A DNA stretch of 64,000 bases from ZC4RG30 sp963777735. Its GTDB lineage: Bacteria > Pseudomonadota > Gammaproteobacteria > Steroidobacterales > Steroidobacteraceae. The stretch lies in assembly GCA_963777735.1 (NCBI GenBank), contig CAVZRQ010000008.1, forward strand, positions 992,001-1,056,000, given 5' to 3'. A program made the translations under genes and the position numbers. Below the pieces are notes generated by a model, which saw nothing but the letters and a program-made list of their open reading frames with translations, made no database searches and was not told the origin of the DNA. Below are positions 60,339-64,000 of this stretch, piece by piece (position 1 is the first letter of the stretch; the number at the start of each line of letters is the position of its first letter).

Positions 60339-61391
60339 TCAGCGTCGCGCGGCCGCCTCGCCCGCGCGCGCGCCTGCGGCGCACTCGCCGGCCATCAGCA
60401 GGAACTTGTCCACGCCGTCCGCGCCGATCACGTACGGATGCGACTTACCCGACTGCCGCTGCGCCAGACGCGGCAGCTTCAAGGTGGACCCGTCGTAGCG
60501 CGTATGGTTGGAGAGCAGCACGTCCGCCCGTGACTCGCGCGCGACGCGCCGCATCTTTTCCGCGGAGGCGGAGTAGTCCGCCAGCAGCCGGTCGCGCGGC
60601 ATGCCGGGCGAATCGGCAAAATTGAACAACGTCCCACCCCACAGCACCGCAGTGTGCGCGACGCCGTTGTCACGCAGCGGCAATACTGTCGAGAACGTGC
60701 CGGGGGTGTGGCCGGGGGTATGCACCAGTCGCACCGTGGTATCGCCCAGCCGGATCTGCATGCCGTCGGTGGCGATCATGTCCCGCCGGGGCTTCCAGCT
60801 CTGCGTACCCGATTCGACGAACTTCCAGTCCGCCTCGCCCATCACGATGCGGGCGCCGAATTTCTCCTGCAGGAACTTCGCGCCCCCGACGTGATCGGCA
60901 TGACCGTGGCTGATGATCACATAGCGGATTGATTTCGGATCCAGCCCCATCTGCTGCAACCCGTCGACGACTTCGGCCTCGACCGAGTAGTCGAAGATGG
61001 CATCGATGACGATGATGCCCTCGGATGTCACGAGCGCCCAGGCGGAGAACGCCGTCTGACCGACGAAGTACAGATTGTCGAACACCTTCACGGGCGGTGT
61101 GTACCAGGGTCTTCCCGCATCACGCGACGGCAGCGCGTTGGGAATCACCTTCTCCAGTTCCTGTGCCGAAGGTGTGGCCGGGGTTCGCGGACAGATCAGG
61201 CTGAATACGGCGGAATGCTGCTCACCCGCGGCAGTACGGGCGGCCTCGATGTGCCCCAGCGCCTCGGGTGTGAGCCGGATGGGAGGAGGGGCCGGCTGCG
61301 GTCGCGGTGCATCCTGGGCAATTGCGAAACTGTTCAGGCACCAGGCAACAAGGCCCGCCACGCTGCCGCGCGTGTGAATCCCTTTCAACAT
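60339..61391 (-). CDS. subclass B3-like MBL-fold metallo-hydrolase, secreted
   Basis: 350 residues from the ATG at 61391, which has a strong GGGAGG site; the open frame reaches 61460. Signal peptide ends FAIAQD. The metal site is complete: SHGHADHVGG (HxHxDH), HTPGHTPGT (His), and SNHTRYDG (His). This His-His-Asp-His layout and the periplasmic location match B3 beta-lactamases and their many non-lactamase relatives. I cannot say whether it opens beta-lactams. A long Pro-rich N-terminal region (APRPQPAPPPIR) precedes the domain. It follows the alpha/beta hydrolase gene by 13 bases. Confidence 0.9.
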   Translation of the reverse strand: MLKGIHTRGSVAGLVAWCLNSFAIAQDAPRPQPAPPPIRLTPEALGHIEAARTAAGEQHSAVFSLICPRTPATPSAQELEKVIPNALPSRDAGRPWYTPPVKVFDNLYFVGQTAFSAWALVTSEGIIVIDAIFDYSVEAEVVDGLQQMGLDPKSIRYVIISHGHADHVGGAKFLQEKFGARIVMGEADWKFVESGTQSWKPRRDMIATDGMQIRLGDTTVRLVHTPGHTPGTFSTVLPLRDNGVAHTAVLWGGTLFNFADSPGMPRDRLLADYSASAEKMRRVARESRADVLLSNHTRYDGSTLKLPRLAQRQSGKSHPYVIGADGVDKFLLMAGECAAGARAGEAAARR

Positions 61392-61404
61392 GGCAACCTC
61401 CCTT

Positions 61405-63399
61405 TCAACGCGGCAGCGGCGCGCCGAGCTTTTCGGCTCTCTGCAGAATCCGGCTCTCATCCTCTGCCAGAAGCAGCCGCTCGTCCACCATCGCGCGGAT
61501 CACCTGCCGCACCTGCCCAAGATACTCCGCACGCGAGGTATAGCGCTCTTCCAGTGAAGGGCGTGGATCCCTGGTCGCCAGCCGCTCGGCACGCGTCGCG
61601 GCAAAGGGGATGTACGAGCCGCTGGCGATGCAGAAGTCGCCCAGACCGAAGCGTTCGGAACGCAGATTCCAGCCAGTGTATGTGGCTGTGGGCACTTGCA
61701 GCTCCGGCATCCGCACCCCCGCGCGTGTATTGCCATCGGCATCGACGGCGGGCACCAGCAGCGGATATTCCACCAGACGCTCCGGGAATGGCCCCGAGGC
61801 CAGCAGGGCCGCACGTGGTGGCTGGTCGCTGTAGGAAACGCCCGGAATCATCGGAAATCCCGTGCTGCCTCGTGCCGGGGGAACCAGCGTGCCGCTGGCG
61901 ACTGTGGGATGTTTATCGACGGGCGGCGCGCGGCCGCCACTTGCCCACTCATCCAGCGCCAACAGCAGCGCGCGCATCGACGGACGGTAGTCCAGCGGAT
62001 TGGGCATCTGCTGGCACATGCCACGCTCCTGCGAGCTGGCCGGCCCGTGCTGCGTCGACGCGAACAGATAGGTGCGCACATTGGAAGGGAACGCCACGTC
62101 ACGACCTGCGGTGTCCGTGTAAAGCAGGCCGCCTGCGGTCCACACCTCGTTCTCCGAATCGGTGTGGATGATCTTCGGGCAGTTGCCTTCGGCTTCGCAG
62201 CGGCGCAGCCAGCCATCGGTGCGACGGCTCACAGCGTCGTACAGTGTTGAATAGGTGAAGGGGAACAGGTCATCGCCCTTCTGCCCGGGACGACCGAACA
62301 CTTCATTCTGGGAATTCAGGCTCGCACCGGAGATGTGCACATAGACACCGTCGAATACCTGGCGGCCGCGTTCGTCACCATTGAAGTGATAGACGAGGTT
62401 CTTGACCGTGCGACCAGTCTGCGAGGCGCCGAAGGCCAGTGTCTTTTCGATCGTGGAACGCCCTGCCACAGCCAGAGGATTGGGACGCCCCTGCCGGTCT
62501 GCCGCTTCATGGCGCAGGAATGCAGCGAGATCGCGCATCGAGGCCAGCGCAAGCCCGTACACGACGGGATCCTTCGCCTCGTAGCTGAATTCGAAGGTGG
62601 CAGCGGCATCGAACGAGGCATCGCGCGGACGTGTGATCTCCACGCGCCATTCATCCAGATAGCGCCAACCGAGACCATCCGGCTGCACGGCGGGTTCGGC
62701 GGGCCGGCGGCGTACTTTCAGCTGCGCGGGCTGGCGGATGTCGGCCGCAGGATAGGCGAGATAACCAATGAAGGTGGGACCGCCACCCTCGCGGAAGCTC
62801 TCGACGGTCTGGCCGGTGAAGGTCGCTCCATTCGTGCTGCGGGCCACCGGCAGACGTGCCGTGAGGCGAGCAGGGCCAGGAGTGAGGCGGCTGCCGGAAG
62901 CCACACCCATGCCCGCAACGGCCGGACCAGGATAGGCAGGCTGCCATCCGCCGTAGACCAGCGTGTAGCCCTGGCGCATCAGGAACCCATTGCCGGCTGC
63001 CGCTGCGGTCTCCAGCTCCGCTGCCTGGGCGCCCGATTCATTGAAGAAATCCAGCGATAGCCAGCGGCCGCGGTTGACTGGCTCGTAGATCAGGCGGCGA
63101 TTGCCGCGCGACAGATCGCGCGGCTTCAGGATCACGACATCCGTATCGAACTCGACCATACCGCGCGCATTGCGGGGCGCATGCTCGATGTTCACGAGCA
63201 TCGCATTCATGGGCATTCGCGGATCCACCTCGTAGCGGGCCGTGGCGTACAACACGTCGTACGCACCCGCCTTGCCGAACTCGCTGCCACCGAATGCCGG
63301 TGCCGTGCGGTTCACTTCCAGCGATACCAGCCCGGCCGCTGCCGGCGCAGCCACGACGCAAGCCGCAACCCAGGCGGCGACCTTCTGCCAAGGATTCAT
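61405..63399 (-). CDS. alpha/beta hydrolase domain (ABhydrolase_10-type), secreted
   Basis: 664 residues, ATG at 63399 with GGGGGCG upstream. Signal peptide ends AAPAAAG. The fold signatures are LIYEPVNRG, GFLMRQGYTLVYGGWQPAYPG, LAFGASQTGRTVKNLVYHFNGDERG with the likely nucleophile Ser in GASQTG, SENEVWT, and a C-terminal ILQRAEKLG. This large secreted hydrolase family is common in proteobacteria and mostly uncharacterised. It is followed by the B3-like enzyme (13 bases) and preceded by the partial gene at 63419 (19 bases). Together they form one unit read leftward. Confidence 0.9.
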   Translation of the reverse strand: MNPWQKVAAWVAACVVAAPAAAGLVSLEVNRTAPAFGGSEFGKAGAYDVLYATARYEVDPRMPMNAMLVNIEHAPRNARGMVEFDTDVVILKPRDLSRGNRRLIYEPVNRGRWLSLDFFNESGAQAAELETAAAAGNGFLMRQGYTLVYGGWQPAYPGPAVAGMGVASGSRLTPGPARLTARLPVARSTNGATFTGQTVESFREGGGPTFIGYLAYPAADIRQPAQLKVRRRPAEPAVQPDGLGWRYLDEWRVEITRPRDASFDAAATFEFSYEAKDPVVYGLALASMRDLAAFLRHEAADRQGRPNPLAVAGRSTIEKTLAFGASQTGRTVKNLVYHFNGDERGRQVFDGVYVHISGASLNSQNEVFGRPGQKGDDLFPFTYSTLYDAVSRRTDGWLRRCEAEGNCPKIIHTDSENEVWTAGGLLYTDTAGRDVAFPSNVRTYLFASTQHGPASSQERGMCQQMPNPLDYRPSMRALLLALDEWASGGRAPPVDKHPTVASGTLVPPARGSTGFPMIPGVSYSDQPPRAALLASGPFPERLVEYPLLVPAVDADGNTRAGVRMPELQVPTATYTGWNLRSERFGLGDFCIASGSYIPFAATRAERLATRDPRPSLEERYTSRAEYLGQVRQVIRAMVDERLLLAEDESRILQRAEKLGAPLPR

Positions 63400-63418
63400 G
63401 TCGCCCCCGGTTCGCGCT

Positions 63419-64000
63419 TCAGCGCGGATGGACTTTGATGACCACGCGCCGCGTCAGATGATCGTCTTCGCCAGTGACTCGCGAAGGATCATCGATCCAT
63501 GTCACCTTCAGTTGCGCGCCCGTCAGATCAGAACCCTTGATGATGGTCGCGATCTGCTCCGCGCGCCGCTTGCCGATGCCCGAGGCTTCGGTGATGGTCT
63601 GGCCGTTCGACAGCAGCGCGGCGCCGCGGTAGCCGATGATCTCGACTTCCTTCGCCTTGATCGCCATCGCGTGATTGATGGCGGGCGTCAGGTAGCGCGG
63701 ATGGCCGAAGCCCACCATGCCATCGAACCCATAGGGCACAACGAACTCGCGCACGGCCGACGTGGCTGCAGCTTCCTGCGGCGGCGCCGCGGTCGCTGCC
63801 CGCGGTGCATTGTCGAAAGCCAGGCGACCACGACTCGGTCCCGGCGGACGCGGTGGTTCGAAGGTGAGGTTGTAGCGGTCCTCTGCGGGCAGCATCTTGT
63901 TGCAGGACGCGTCGAGCTCCGGCAGCACCGACAGCTGCACTGGCTCCAGCACCACGCCCCCGCAGATGTTCGCCTTGTCCGACACCTTGCCTTCGACCAG
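63419..64000 (-). CDS. partial protein with OmpA-like C-terminus (5' end beyond window)
   Basis: The frame stays open to the right edge, so the start lies outside; a GTG at 63985 is only a possible internal start. The visible 193 residues contain a Cys-poor, Pro-rich stretch (EPPRPPGPSRGRLAF) and a C-terminal domain with AINHAMAIKAKEVEIIGYRG, ASGIGKRRAEQIATIIKGSDLTGAQLKVTWIDDP and VVIKVHPR, whose order resembles the peptidoglycan-binding OmpA-like fold. It probably sits in the periplasm or envelope. It is 19 bases upstream of the hydrolase at 61405. Confidence 0.5.
   Translation of the reverse strand: MVEGKVSDKANICGGVVLEPVQLSVLPELDASCNKMLPAEDRYNLTFEPPRPPGPSRGRLAFDNAPRAATAAPPQEAAATSAVREFVVPYGFDGMVGFGHPRYLTPAINHAMAIKAKEVEIIGYRGAALLSNGQTITEASGIGKRRAEQIATIIKGSDLTGAQLKVTWIDDPSRVTGEDDHLTRRVVIKVHPR

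Noticed and set aside
60339..61391. call of a clinical B3 beta-lactamase
   Set aside because: The metal site is shared with many non-lactamase MBL proteins, and the neighbours suggest ester or lactone catabolism; no lactamase-specific evidence.

Overview
The window is dense, high-GC bacterial chromosome with about 60 genes, mostly spaced by fewer than 100 bases and often overlapping by 1-4 bases. The mix of secreted SnoaL/NTF2-like proteins, DUF6152 proteins, two large TonB-dependent receptors, a MauG-like cytochrome c peroxidase, lipoproteins with classical lipoboxes and a GlyGly-CTERM-like C-terminus points to a Gram-negative proteobacterium. My best guess is an environmental gammaproteobacterium of the Steroidobacter/Nevskia type. 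That placement rests on gene content only. I saw no rRNA, tRNA, CRISPR array, insertion sequence or phage gene.

Layout. 1-3.4 kb: a DoxX-like membrane protein running off the left edge, a Tat-exported FMN 2-hydroxyacid dehydrogenase with an unexpected CxxCH motif, and a divergent aldehyde dehydrogenase. 3.5-9.6 kb: two small proteins, then a PAS protein, a hybrid histidine kinase and a secreted alpha/beta hydrolase with overlapping ends. 9.8-15.6 kb: a DUF6152 fusion, a Tat lipoprotein beta-propeller and a divergent MauG/FAH/MFS operon. The two divergent start codons are built from one perfect 13-base inverted repeat. 15.6-27.7 kb: a frameshifted tandem-duplicated secreted protein, a 1307-residue propeller/DUF11 surface protein, a decayed hydrolase, a cytochrome/propeller lipoprotein with a SnoaL-pair protein, and two transporters divergent from a MocR regulator. 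27.8-40.7 kb: a TonB-dependent receptor coupled to a class A-type acid phosphatase, hemerythrin, DUF3237, GST, MFS and a second DUF6152 locus.

40.8-46.2 kb is the most unusual part. A TonB-dependent receptor is followed on the same strand by a membrane-anchored FMN-binding protein, an ApbE flavin transferase and an RnfD/NqrB-like membrane protein, the last broken by a one-base frameshift. This reads as a minimal extracytoplasmic flavin electron-transfer system attached to an outer-membrane receptor. A remnant of a BLUF photoreceptor lies just beyond it.

46.4-64 kb: three paralogous secreted hydrolases side by side (a fourth, decayed copy is at 22 kb), a LuxR-type regulator beside a BKACE/MFS pair, a feruloyl-esterase-like enzyme with a SnoaL-like partner behind a good sigma-70 promoter, an unrecognised protein with an EamA exporter opposite a MarR regulator, a NarL-type response regulator, and a run of alpha/beta hydrolase, B3-type metallo-hydrolase and SnoaL proteins ending in a partial gene at the right edge.

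Overall the window looks like accessory catabolic and uptake territory for small, probably aromatic or ester-containing substrates: receptors, secreted esterases, aldehyde and hydroxyacid oxidation, FAH and BKACE ring or side-chain steps, and MFS transport. The substrates are not determined by the sequence.
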